DNA from: Streptomyces sp. NBC_01317
GTDB lineage: Bacteria > Actinomycetota > Actinomycetes > Streptomycetales > Streptomycetaceae
Reading direction: 5' to 3'
Assembly: GCF_035961655.1 (NCBI RefSeq)
Contig: NZ_CP108393.1
Span: 6,527,001 to 6,591,000, forward strand
DNA: 64,000 bases
Shown here: one piece after another, positions 1-7,808 of the stretch
Numbering within the stretch: the first letter of the stretch is position 1
Layout of the letters: every line of letters begins with the position of its first letter
Position numbers and translations under genes: made by a program
Notes under the pieces: model-generated
The model's input: only the letters and a program-made list of their open reading frames with translations
Told to the model about the DNA's origin: nothing
Databases searched by the model: none

Positions 1-230
1 GCTCCCTCTGGGTGGTCTTCGCCGACACGACCAGCGGGACGGACAGCTTCCGGTTCCGCTTCCTGCGGCCGCCGGCCCCGGACGCGGACGGCACGGTGAG
101 CGTCGACCTCAACCGGGCGGTGCTGCCGCCCTGCGCCTTCGCGGACCACTTCCTCTGCCCGTTCCCGCCGCCAGGCAACCGGCTCCCGATCGCGGTCCCG
201 GCCGGCGAACGGCGGCTCGTGACCGGCTGA
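1..230 (+). CDS. DUF1684 family protein, C-terminal fragment
   Basis: Only the last 76 or so residues are inside the window; the reading frame is open from the first base, so the true start lies upstream. The visible part ends with the signature of DUF1684 proteins, a stretch reading [20 protein letters not shown] followed by [14 protein letters not shown], which in this family forms part of a small beta-rich fold. The biochemical role of DUF1684 proteins is not established. A GTG at 12 could be mistaken for a start, but coding sequence clearly continues upstream of it. No terminator is obvious in the 197 bases before the next gene. Confidence 0.75.
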   Translation, partial: SLWVVFADTTSGTDSFRFRFLRPPAPDADGTVSVDLNRAVLPPCAFADHFLCPFPPPGNRLPIAVPAGERRLVTG

Positions 231-427
231 TCCGGCACTTCCGGCCCCTGGACACCATCCGTCGCGGTGGGCCCGAGGGCGCCCTTGCGCCGGGGAGCCG
301 GCGGCCTCGATACTCCCCAACAGCGCTTGCCGGGACGCCTGTCCGGGATCCGGACGGGCGTCCCGGCCGCGCCTCACGGGCCGGGCACCCCACCGCCGGG
401 CCCCCGATTCCCCCGGAGGAACGACAC

Positions 428-1336
428 GTGAGGATCAAGCGCACCAACCCCCCAGGCTCAAGGGCGAGAAGGACCCGGCTGTCGGCCGTCACCGCCGGAC
501 TGGCAGCCGCCGTGGCACTCGCGATACCGGGCGCCGGAGCGAGCGCCCAGGACCGGGCCGCCGCCTTCGGCGCCCAGCAGCTCACCGCCGCGCACGACGC
601 CGTCCTCACCGCCGACGTGGCGGGCACCGCCTGGTACACGGACCGGGCCAACGGCGAACTGGTCGTCACGGCCGACAGCACGGTCTCCGCGACCGAGATC
701 GCCTCGATCCGGCGGGCGGCCGGGGCCAACGCCGGCGCGCTGCGCATCGAACGCACCCCGGGCACGCTCTCCCGCTTCATATCCGGCGGCGACGCCGTCT
801 ACGCCCCCGGCTGGCGCTGCTCCGTGGGATTCAACGTCCGCAGCGGCACCACCTACTACTTCCTGACGGCCGGCCACTGCACGGAGGGCTACCCGCCCTG
901 GTACGCGGACCCGGCGCACACCATCAGCATCGGCCCCACGGTGGGCTCCAGCTTCCCGGGCAACGACTACGGCCTTGTCCGGTACGACAACCCCGCCGTG
1001 ACCCACCCGGGCACGGTCGGCAGCGTCGACATCACCGGCGCCGCCAACGCCACGGTCGGCATGTCCGTCACCCGCCTCGGCTCCACCACCGGCACCCACA
1101 GCGGCACGGTCACCGGCCTGAACGCCACGGTCAACTACGGGGGAGGCGACATCGTCTCCGGCCTGATCCGTACCAACGTCTGCGCGGAACCGGGCGACAG
1201 CGGCGGCCCGCTCCACTCGGCCGGCCGCGCCATCGGCCTGACGTCGGGCGGCAGCGGCAACTGCGCCTCCGGCGGTACCACGTACTTCCAGCCGGTCACG
1301 GAGGCGCTGAGCGCCTACGGCGTCAGCGTCTACTGA
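428..1336 (+). CDS. Secreted S1 serine protease (streptogrisin A/B-like)
   Basis: This 302-residue preproprotease has a twin-arginine-rich basic N-terminus and hydrophobic signal segment (about residues 15-40), a short pro-region (about 41-117) and a mature chymotrypsin-fold domain starting near Ile118 in ISGGDAVY. The catalytic triad is visible as His150 (TAGHC), Asp180 (NDYGLV) and Ser258 (EPGDSGGP). Two Cys pairs typical of streptogrisins are present (C131/C151 and C252/C279). The GTG start at 428 is chosen because a GGAGGA ribosome site lies just upstream at 415-420. It should be secreted and auto-processed to an extracellular peptidase. A second relative lies at 17798. The gene is monocistronic, closed by a strong hairpin. 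Confidence 0.93.
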   Translation: MRIKRTNPPGSRARRTRLSAVTAGLAAAVALAIPGAGASAQDRAAAFGAQQLTAAHDAVLTADVAGTAWYTDRANGELVVTADSTVSATEIASIRRAAGANAGALRIERTPGTLSRFISGGDAVYAPGWRCSVGFNVRSGTTYYFLTAGHCTEGYPPWYADPAHTISIGPTVGSSFPGNDYGLVRYDNPAVTHPGTVGSVDITGAANATVGMSVTRLGSTTGTHSGTVTGLNATVNYGGGDIVSGLIRTNVCAEPGDSGGPLHSAGRAIGLTSGGSGNCASGGTTYFQPVTEALSAYGVSVY

Positions 1337-1357
1337 CGGGGGCTCCGGCGCGCTCGC

Positions 1358-1388
1358 TGAGCCCCCGTCCGGACCGGACGGGGGCTCA
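1358..1388 (+). terminator. Intrinsic terminator after the S1 protease
   Basis: A perfect 12-bp inverted repeat (1359-1370 and 1376-1387, arm GAGCCCCCGTCC) with a 5-nt loop lies 22 bases after the protease stop; a T-A pair extends the stem by one. There is no T-tract, as is usual for streptomycete terminators. Confidence 0.8.
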
Positions 1389-1440
1389 CCTCTGCGACAA
1401 TGCCGGGTGGTCGGTGGTACGGAACGGGGGGCCGCGGGCA

Positions 1441-1920
1441 GTGAAACGCATCGGAGTGACCGGTCACCGGGACATCCCCGCGGCGGCCAGGGCACACATC
1501 AGAGCCGCCATCCTGGCCGTGCTCCGCGCCCAGCAGGGCTCGCTGGAGGCGCTCTCCAGCCTGGCCGCGGGCGCGGACCAGCTCTTCGCGGACCTCGCGC
1601 TCGACCGGGGCGCGGAACTGACCGTCGTCATCCCCAGCGGGGACTACGAGGACGGCTTCGACGACCCCGAGGAACTGGCCCGCTACCGGCACCTCAAGGA
1701 CCGGGCCACCCTGGAGGTCAGGATGGAGTTCCCGCACTCCACGGACGAGGCCTACTACGCGGCGGGCGCGTACATCGCCGACCACTGCGACCGGCTGCTG
1801 GCGGTGTGGGACGGCCGCCCGGCCCGCGGCCTCGGCGGGACGGGCGACATCGTGCGGTACGCGCGTGAGCGCGGGAAGCCGGTGACGGTGATCTGGTGCG
1901 ACGGGGTGGAGCGGGCCTGA
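1441..1920 (+). CDS. SLOG-type Rossmann nucleotide-sensor domain protein
   Basis: A 159-residue soluble protein with a Rossmann-like fold signature. The N-terminus reads KRIGVTGHRDIP, and the glycine-rich GVTGHR turn with following AAGADQLFADLAL and VVIPSGDY segments is the layout of small SLOG (SMF/DprA-LOG) domains, which are thought to bind nucleotide or nucleotide-derived ligands. The GTG at 1441 is preferred to the GTG at 1414 because the domain begins right there. The gene is convergent with a SLATT membrane protein (1984-2919), with only 63 bases between stops. SLOG and SLATT proteins are predicted from comparative genomics to work together as sensor and membrane effector in conflict systems; that pairing here is inference. 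No experimental function can be assigned. Confidence 0.7.
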   Translation: MKRIGVTGHRDIPAAARAHIRAAILAVLRAQQGSLEALSSLAAGADQLFADLALDRGAELTVVIPSGDYEDGFDDPEELARYRHLKDRATLEVRMEFPHSTDEAYYAAGAYIADHCDRLLAVWDGRPARGLGGTGDIVRYARERGKPVTVIWCDGVERA

Positions 1921-1983
1921 CCGGCCGCGCCCCCGCACTCCCGCCCCCTTGCACTCCCGCCGCGCCCTTTGCACTCCCGCGCC

Positions 1984-2919
1984 TCAACTCCGGTGCCGTA
2001 CCAGCCAGTCCGTGTGCTGGGGCGAGACGATCCGCTCGGTCTCGTACACGGCGTTCGCCCACTGCGCCTCGGTGACCATCGTCGCCATCGCCGTGTGCAT
2101 CGCCGCCAGATCGTCCTCCACCAACGAGTGCGCGGAGATGAGCGGTTGATGGCGCCGGATCTCGCTCCACGCCAGACAGGCCGCCGCGGACGCCGACAAC
2201 AGCCCCAGCACGGCGGACGATCCGGTGACGGAGAACGTACGCAGAACGGCCAGGAAGAGCGCCAGCAGGGTGATGAGGGTGATGCTCACCCCCCAGAGCG
2301 TGGTGGCGTGACGGGAGATCACCGTGCGCCGGTGGTACCAGTTGCGCTGCTCGATGAGCCGGTCCCTGACGTAGGTCTCCTTGCGGGCGCTGAACGCCTT
2401 GTCGCGCAGCATCTGCATGGGAGGAGTGATGAGTCGGTCCGCTCCCGCCGGGGTCCCGTCCCCATCGCGCGGATCCTCCCAGCCCACTTTCTTGAGCTCC
2501 CTCAGACCCGCCTCCATCCGGGTGGTGAAGAGTCCCGCCGGGTCCTCGGCCCCGGAATCGAAGGGGGCCCCGTGCACCGCGTACCGCCAGGACATCGACT
2601 TGATGAACTCGGCGGCGGAGCGGTTGAGTTGCCAATGCGACTTTGCTCGGTGCCCGGCGGACCTGAGGGTGAACAGGAGTACGCCCGCGTACGCCAACGC
2701 GCTGAACGCGCCCACGAGTTGGAACGTACCCCCGAGCTTCCCCTCCCACGGCAGCGCGGCCAGCGCGGCGGCCAGGACCAGCAGCACCAGCTGGCTGCGG
2801 TTGGCGTTGACCGCCTGCCGCTGGCGCGTGATGGCGATCGCGTCCGCGTAGTGGAAGAGAACCGGCAGATCAGCGTTTCGGAAGACCATACTGTGCAGTG
2901 GTCCGCGTAACTCGGCCAT
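1984..2919 (-). CDS. SLATT/DUF4231-type membrane protein
   Basis: A 311-residue membrane protein with two transmembrane hairpins: hydrophobic segments near residues 43-57 and 64-84, and again near 207-227 and 233-252, separated by a charged cytosolic-looking middle region. Each hairpin is preceded by a polar helix, the arrangement of SLATT (SMODS and SLOG-associating 2TM effector) domains, here apparently in duplicate as in DUF4231 proteins. SLATT proteins are predicted pore-forming effectors controlled by a nucleotide sensor; the neighbouring SLOG gene at 1441-1920 supplies a candidate sensor. The ATG at 2919 has only a weak G-rich upstream site; a second Met ten residues on is possible. The gene diverges from fxsA, sharing a 202-base intergenic region, which suggests possible co-regulation with the Fxs locus. 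Confidence 0.72.
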   Translation of the reverse strand: MAELRGPLHSMVFRNADLPVLFHYADAIAITRQRQAVNANRSQLVLLVLAAALAALPWEGKLGGTFQLVGAFSALAYAGVLLFTLRSAGHRAKSHWQLNRSAAEFIKSMSWRYAVHGAPFDSGAEDPAGLFTTRMEAGLRELKKVGWEDPRDGDGTPAGADRLITPPMQMLRDKAFSARKETYVRDRLIEQRNWYHRRTVISRHATTLWGVSITLITLLALFLAVLRTFSVTGSSAVLGLLSASAAACLAWSEIRRHQPLISAHSLVEDDLAAMHTAMATMVTEAQWANAVYETERIVSPQHTDWLVRHRS

Positions 2920-3121
2920 GCGCGCGCCCCCGTCTGCTGTGGTGTTGTCACTCGTTCAGCTGAATGGCGCCTTCCGCACCGCGTCGCGAATTCCTGACAA
3001 CGCTTTTGTCTCGGCCGCCCGTGCCGAGTTGCTGTACGAGTTCTGAAGAGTAAAGTCGAGCCGCTGACACTGCAACGGTGCCGTGTCTCCTGTTCGCACC
3101 TGATGATCAAGGACGGCCGTC

Positions 3122-3286
3122 GTGACCTTTCAGACCTCTGTCACCTTCGCTCCTGCGAAGAAGAACCGAGTCCCCCTCGCGGAGATCGACGTACGCGACA
3201 CCGAGGTCGCCAAGAAGCTCAACCGGGTACTGCCCATGCCCACCGGCCGTGTCGCGCGCGTTTCGAGCTTCAACTCCGCCCTCTAG
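3122..3286 (+). CDS. fxsA: FxsA, FxSxx-COOH RiPP precursor peptide
   Basis: A 54-residue peptide that starts MTFQTSVTFAPAKKN and ends VSSFNSAL, so that its last five residues (Phe50-Asn-Ser52-Ala-Leu54) match the FxSxx-COOH signature. The GTG start at 3122 follows an AAGGA ribosome site at 3109-3113. It stops nine bases before the radical SAM gene fxsB. In this family the maturase is expected to form a cyclophane linking the Phe ring to a nearby residue of the C-terminal motif; Phe50 to Ser52 is the expected site here, by inference from three-residue cyclophane enzymes. The leader part (about residues 18-40, with an acidic EIDVRDTEVA stretch) would be recognised by FxsB. It is short enough to be missed by routine gene calling. 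Confidence 0.92.
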   Translation: MTFQTSVTFAPAKKNRVPLAEIDVRDTEVAKKLNRVLPMPTGRVARVSSFNSAL

Positions 3287-3295
3287 ACTGGCGGA

Positions 3296-5584
3296 ATGAC
3301 TGGACCCCTGGTCCCATTCCGCGAGATCGTCTTAAAGGTCCACAGCCGGTGCGATCTCGCTTGTGACCACTGCTACATCTACGAGCACGCCGATCAGAGC
3401 TGGCGCACCCGCCCCAAGGTGATCTCTGAAGAGGCGATTTCCTGGACGGCTCTGCGACTGGCAGAGCATGCCAAGACTCATGCCCTGCCCTCCGTGTCAG
3501 TGATCCTGCACGGAGGGGAGCCTCTGCTGGCGGGCCCCGCCCGGCTGCGACAGGTCTGCGCCGAGCTGACCGCGGCTCTCGACGGTATCGCTGCCCTCGA
3601 TCTGCGCATCCACACCAACGGGCTCCAGCTTTCTCCCCGTTATCTAGACCTGTTCGACGAATTCGGCGTCCGGGTGGGCATCTCCCTGGACGGCGACCGG
3701 ACGGCCAACGACCGGCACCGTCGCTACGCGGACGGCCGCAGCAGCCACCCCCAGGTCCTCAAGGCCGTCGCCCTGCTCCGCGAGGAGCGCTACCGCCACC
3801 TCGACCTCGGGCTGCTCTGCACGATCGACGCGGCCAACGACCCTCTCGCCGTGTACGACGCGCTCGCCGCCCTCGATCCGCCGCGCATCGACTTCCTGCT
3901 CCCGCACGCCACCTGGGACGAGCCCCCGCCGCGCCCCGACGGCTCGCCCACCGCGTACGCCGACTGGCTGTTGACCGTCTTCGACCGCTGGGAGGAGCAG
4001 GGCCGGCCCATGCCGGTACGGCTCTTCGAGTCGGTGCTCTCCACCCTCGGCGGCGGCCCCAGCCTCACCGAATCCCTCGGACTGGCCCCCACCGACCTGG
4101 TCGTCGTGGAGACGGACGGCACGCTGGAGCAGGTCGACTCGCTCAAGAGCGCCTACGACGGCGCGGCGGCCACCGGGTTCGACGTCTTCTCCCACACCTT
4201 CGACGAGGTCGCCGCCCACCCCGGCGTACGGACCCGTCAGCTGGGCCTCGCCGGGGTGAGCGAGACCTGTCGGCAGTGCCCGGTCGTCCGCTCCTGCGGC
4301 GGCGGCCTCTACACCCACCGGTACGGCTCCGGCGCCGCGTCCGGGCCCGCGGCGGGACCCGCCGGGTTCGACCGGACCTCGGTCTACTGCGCGGACCTCG
4401 AAGCCCTGATCCGCGGCATCGAGTCCCGTACGGCCGCCGCGACCACCTCGCCCGCCGTCACGGACACCGGCGAGCTGCTCGCCGCCCAGCTGGACCTGAC
4501 CCGCTCGCTCCTCGCGGAGCTGCACTCCGAACTGGCCGGCCGGGGCGGCGCGTCCTGGCAGGAGGCCTGGGAGCTGGCCGGGGTGGTCGAGCGGCACTCC
4601 GACGGCCTGGACGAGCTGCTCGCCCACCCGTACACCCGGCCCTGGCTGGTCGACTCCGTCGCGGCCCTGCGCGAGGAGCGCCCCGGGGCGCCGGGCACCG
4701 CGCGCCGCCTGGCGGCCTACGTCGCCGCCGCCGTGATCCGCGGCGGCCTGGACGTGCCCGTCCGGGTCGGCCACCGGGACGGCGCCCTGCACCTCCCGAC
4801 CCTCGGGGTGCTGCGGCTGGACGACGGCGCGGGACCGGACGGCGCGGGACCGGACGGCGCCGGTTCCTACGGCGCGTACGGGGACGCCGAGGTGCGCGTC
4901 GTGGAGAAGGGCTTCCTGGTGCGCGCCGGCGCGGTGGAGCGGCTGGTCGTACGCCCCGGGGAGGCCACCCCGTACTGGCGGCCCGTGCGCCGGCTCGGCC
5001 GGGACGGCGCACCCGACCTCGCGCTCGACGACCTCGATCCGTACCGCGACCGCTTCGGCGCCCCCGTCCACCCGGGGCTCGGGGACGCGGAGGCGGCGGG
5101 CTGGAGCGCCCGTCTCGCGGCGGCCTGGGGGCTGCTGCGGGACGCCGTACCGGACCAGGCGGCGGAGGCGGCGGGGACGCTGTCCACGCTGACGCCGCTG
5201 CTGTCGGCGGACACCGGAGCGGTGAGCGGGCCGCCCGGCTACGGAGCCCTGGGGGTCCCCGTCCACGGAGACGCCGGGGAGCTGGCGCTCGCGCTCCTGC
5301 GCGGCTTCCGCGCGGCGAAGCTGCGGGCGCTCACCGAGGTCACCGACCTGTACGCGCTGGACACCGCGCCCGGCCAGTCCCGCCGGGCGCCCTGGCGGGA
5401 CACGCCGGTCCCGGTGTCGGAGCTGCTGGCGGGGGCGTACGAACGCGTGGGCCTCGCGGCGTACGACACCGCCTACCGGGACCACGCCCGCCGGGCGCTG
5501 GACACGCTGGAGGACACGGCCGAACTCACGGTCAGCGGGAAGAGCCTGCTGGCCGCCCTGTGGAAAGAGGTCGACCATGCCTGA
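3296..5584 (+). CDS. fxsB: FxsB radical SAM/SPASM maturase with inactive hydroxylase-like extension
   Basis: A 762-residue two-part enzyme. The N-terminal radical SAM domain carries the iron-sulphur motif CxxxCxxC at Cys19, Cys23 and Cys26, with an HGGEP motif at 72-76. A SPASM-type auxiliary cluster region follows with Cys325, Cys328, Cys334 and Cys365. It should modify the C-terminus of FxsA using S-adenosylmethionine. From about residue 370 a second domain follows; where active relatives have an HExxH metal site followed by KL, this protein has LLRGFRAAKLRAL (around residue 670), so the metal ligands are gone. This matches the FxsBH form, with an inactivated beta-hydroxylase extension. A 15-bp DNA repeat near 4835 encodes GAGPDGAGPDGAG as a linker. 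The ATG overlaps no neighbour, but the 3' end overlaps the acetyltransferase by 8 bases. Confidence 0.92.
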   Translation: MTGPLVPFREIVLKVHSRCDLACDHCYIYEHADQSWRTRPKVISEEAISWTALRLAEHAKTHALPSVSVILHGGEPLLAGPARLRQVCAELTAALDGIAALDLRIHTNGLQLSPRYLDLFDEFGVRVGISLDGDRTANDRHRRYADGRSSHPQVLKAVALLREERYRHLDLGLLCTIDAANDPLAVYDALAALDPPRIDFLLPHATWDEPPPRPDGSPTAYADWLLTVFDRWEEQGRPMPVRLFESVLSTLGGGPSLTESLGLAPTDLVVVETDGTLEQVDSLKSAYDGAAATGFDVFSHTFDEVAAHPGVRTRQLGLAGVSETCRQCPVVRSCGGGLYTHRYGSGAASGPAAGPAGFDRTSVYCADLEALIRGIESRTAAATTSPAVTDTGELLAAQLDLTRSLLAELHSELAGRGGASWQEAWELAGVVERHSDGLDELLAHPYTRPWLVDSVAALREERPGAPGTARRLAAYVAAAVIRGGLDVPVRVGHRDGALHLPTLGVLRLDDGAGPDGAGPDGAGSYGAYGDAEVRVVEKGFLVRAGAVERLVVRPGEATPYWRPVRRLGRDGAPDLALDDLDPYRDRFGAPVHPGLGDAEAAGWSARLAAAWGLLRDAVPDQAAEAAGTLSTLTPLLSADTGAVSGPPGYGALGVPVHGDAGELALALLRGFRAAKLRALTEVTDLYALDTAPGQSRRAPWRDTPVPVSELLAGAYERVGLAAYDTAYRDHARRALDTLEDTAELTVSGKSLLAALWKEVDHA

Positions 5585-6401
5585 CGCGACGGACGAGGCG
5601 ACGGCGAGTACGGCGGCCGGGGCGGCGGACCGCCCCGCCACCGTGGGCGCGCTGGCCGCCGAGCTGGCGGCCCTGGGGGTCATGGACGGGTCGATCCTCC
5701 TCGTCCACGCCTCCCTGGGCTCCACCGGCCTCGACGCCGACACCCTGCGCACCGCCCTGCTGACGGCCGTGGGCGACACGGGCACCCTGGTCGTGCCCGC
5801 GTTCACGGAGGACAACTCCGACACCTCCTCGGCCCATCTGGCGCGTATCCGGGGGAAGACACGCCGGGAGGCGGCCGCCTTCCGGGAGCGGATGCCCGCC
5901 TTCGACCCGGCGACCACGCCCTCGACGGGGATGGGCCGGCTGGCCGAGTCCGTACGCACCCATCCGGGCGCGGTGCGCAGCGCCCATCCGCAGACCTCTT
6001 TCGCGGCCGTCGGACGCCGGGCGAAGGAATTGCTGGCCGAGCATCCCCTGCACAGTCATCTGGGCGAGGACTCCCCGCTGGGCGCTCTCGCCGCGGCCGG
6101 TGCGCACGTTCTGATGGTCAATGTGGGATTCGCCGTCTGCACCGCGTTCCATCTCGCGGAATACCGGGTCGGCGCGCCGACGCGTTCCTACCGCTGTGTG
6201 CTGAAAGGCCCTGACGGGATCGCGCGGTGGGTGGAATATGAGGATGTCACCCTCGACGACAGTGATTTCGAGGCCGTGGGCGCTTCGTTCCCCTGGGGTA
6301 TGGAACAGAAGGGACAACTGGGAGGAACATCCGCGAGGCTGTTCCCGATCAAAGACGCGGTTGATCACGCGGAGTCGTGGATGACCGAAAAGCGGCGTTG
6401 A
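5577..6401 (+). CDS. AAC(3)-family acetyltransferase of the Fxs locus
   Basis: A 274-residue protein of the aminoglycoside 3-N-acetyltransferase fold. Family landmarks are a LLVHASLGSTG segment near residue 40, a conserved HSHLGEDSPLGALAAAGAHV stretch and a later TAFHLAEYR segment that would lie at the active site. It overlaps the fxsB stop by 8 bases, so translation is probably coupled. The family uses acetyl-CoA to modify amines. Such genes recur in FxSxx loci, so a role in modifying the peptide, or an Fxs-linked small molecule, seems more likely than antibiotic resistance, but this is inference. The N-terminal 20 residues are Ala/Thr-rich and probably disordered. Confidence 0.85.
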   Translation: MPDATDEATASTAAGAADRPATVGALAAELAALGVMDGSILLVHASLGSTGLDADTLRTALLTAVGDTGTLVVPAFTEDNSDTSSAHLARIRGKTRREAAAFRERMPAFDPATTPSTGMGRLAESVRTHPGAVRSAHPQTSFAAVGRRAKELLAEHPLHSHLGEDSPLGALAAAGAHVLMVNVGFAVCTAFHLAEYRVGAPTRSYRCVLKGPDGIARWVEYEDVTLDDSDFEAVGASFPWGMEQKGQLGGTSARLFPIKDAVDHAESWMTEKRR

Positions 6402-6476
6402 TTGACCGAACGTCAAGGGAGGGAGAGGGCTTCGCTCCGGAATGATTAGTTCGCCAAGACACAGGACGGGGGTCGT

Positions 6477-7808
6477 GTGCAGGCGTCACCACAGCAGCGA
6501 GCGGCTGACCATCGGCCGTATTTCTTTCTGAGTTACGCACACACACCGAGGGACGGGGCGGGAGGGCCCGACCCGGACATGTGGGTCGAGCGGCTCTTCC
6601 GGGATCTGTGCGGCCATGTGCTGGCCATGACCGACCTGCCGGCGGGCGCGCCGCCCGGCTTCATCGACCGGGAGATACGCTCCGGCGAGGGCTGGTCGGA
6701 ACGGCTCGGCGAAGTCCTCTCCACGTGCCGGGTGTTCGTGCCGCTGTTCTCGCCGCGCTACTTCGCCAGCGAGATGTGCGGCAAGGAGTGGTACGCGTTC
6801 GCCCAGCGCGTCATCTACCAGCAGGCGAAGAGCAACAACCCGTCGGACGCGATTGTGCCTGCCCTGTGGGTGCCGGTGCCACCGCAGCAACTCCCCGGAC
6901 CCGCCGAGCGGTTGCAGTTCAACCACCGCGATTTCGGGGACCGTTACGTCACCGACGGGCTCTACGGGCTGATCAAGCTCCGGATCTTCGCCGAGGAGTA
7001 CGAGCGGGCGGTCTACGAACTCGCCAAACGCATCGTCAGCGTCGCCGACACCGCGGCCGTCGGCCCCGGCCGGCCCCTCGACTACCGCCAGGTGCCCAGC
7101 GCGTTCGGGGCCAACGGCGGTCCGCGCCCCATGCAGGTCACCGTGGCCGCTCCCACCCACCACGACCTGCCCGAGGGGCGGACCCCGCACTACTACGGCG
7201 GTACGGCCCAGGACTGGAATCCCTACCACCCTGACTCCGTCAGGCCGTTGGCGTACGTCGCACGGGATCTGGTGCGCTCGCTCAACTACCAGGCGGACAT
7301 CATGTCGTTCGACGACGTCGCCGTACCGCACGACGGCAAACAGGCGCCCACCCGGCCGGAGATCCTGCTGGTCGACCGGTGGGCGCTGCACGACGAGGAA
7401 CAGCGCCAGCGGCTCGCCGCGTTCGACGCCGAGCACCGGCCCTGGGTGAGCGTCGTCGTGCCGTGGAACCGCGAGGACCAGCAGAGCAGGGCGGCCGAGA
7501 CGGAGCTGAGCGAACAGCTGGAGCGGACCATGCCCAGGAAGATGGGGCAGGGCCGTACCGCCTGCCGGGCCGCCGCCAAGGGCGTGCCCAGCATGGAGGC
7601 GTTCGGCCAGATCCTGCCGCAGGTCGTCGAGGCGGCGGCCCAGCAGTACCTGAGACACGCGGCGGTCTACCCGCCGGCCGGCGGCAGCCACACCGAACGG
7701 CCGCGCCTGCGCGGCCCGATGGCCGCCGAGTACGCGACGACGCACTACATACCCGAGACGCACGACCTGGCGCCCGATGCGGAGGACACGGATGACAGAA
7801 CGTCGTGA
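6477..7808 (+). CDS. fxsC: FxsC, TIR-like protein of the FxSxx system
   Basis: A 443-residue soluble protein. Residues 14-150 form a TIR-like domain: PYFFLSYAHTPRD opens the first strand, and CRVFVPLFSPRYFASEMCGKEW (84-105) matches the box that in TIR NADases carries the catalytic acid, here Glu99 or Glu104. A second lobe (about 250-380) contains PEILLVDRWALHDE and SVVVPWN and resembles a second alpha/beta signalling fold. The pattern matches the FxsC family that accompanies FxSxx peptides. The GTG start follows a purine-rich AGGACGGGGG stretch. Its 3' end overlaps fxsT by 17 bases. Whether it cleaves NAD, binds the modified peptide, or only scaffolds the partner is unknown. Confidence 0.87.
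   Translation: MQASPQQRAADHRPYFFLSYAHTPRDGAGGPDPDMWVERLFRDLCGHVLAMTDLPAGAPPGFIDREIRSGEGWSERLGEVLSTCRVFVPLFSPRYFASEMCGKEWYAFAQRVIYQQAKSNNPSDAIVPALWVPVPPQQLPGPAERLQFNHRDFGDRYVTDGLYGLIKLRIFAEEYERAVYELAKRIVSVADTAAVGPGRPLDYRQVPSAFGANGGPRPMQVTVAAPTHHDLPEGRTPHYYGGTAQDWNPYHPDSVRPLAYVARDLVRSLNYQADIMSFDDVAVPHDGKQAPTRPEILLVDRWALHDEEQRQRLAAFDAEHRPWVSVVVPWNREDQQSRAAETELSEQLERTMPRKMGQGRTACRAAAKGVPSMEAFGQILPQVVEAAAQQYLRHAAVYPPAGGSHTERPRLRGPMAAEYATTHYIPETHDLAPDAEDTDDRTS

Noticed and set aside
5577..6401. AAC(3)-like gene as an aminoglycoside resistance determinant
   Set aside because: The operon overlap with fxsB and recurrence of such genes in FxSxx loci point to a system-specific role; resistance is not demonstrated.
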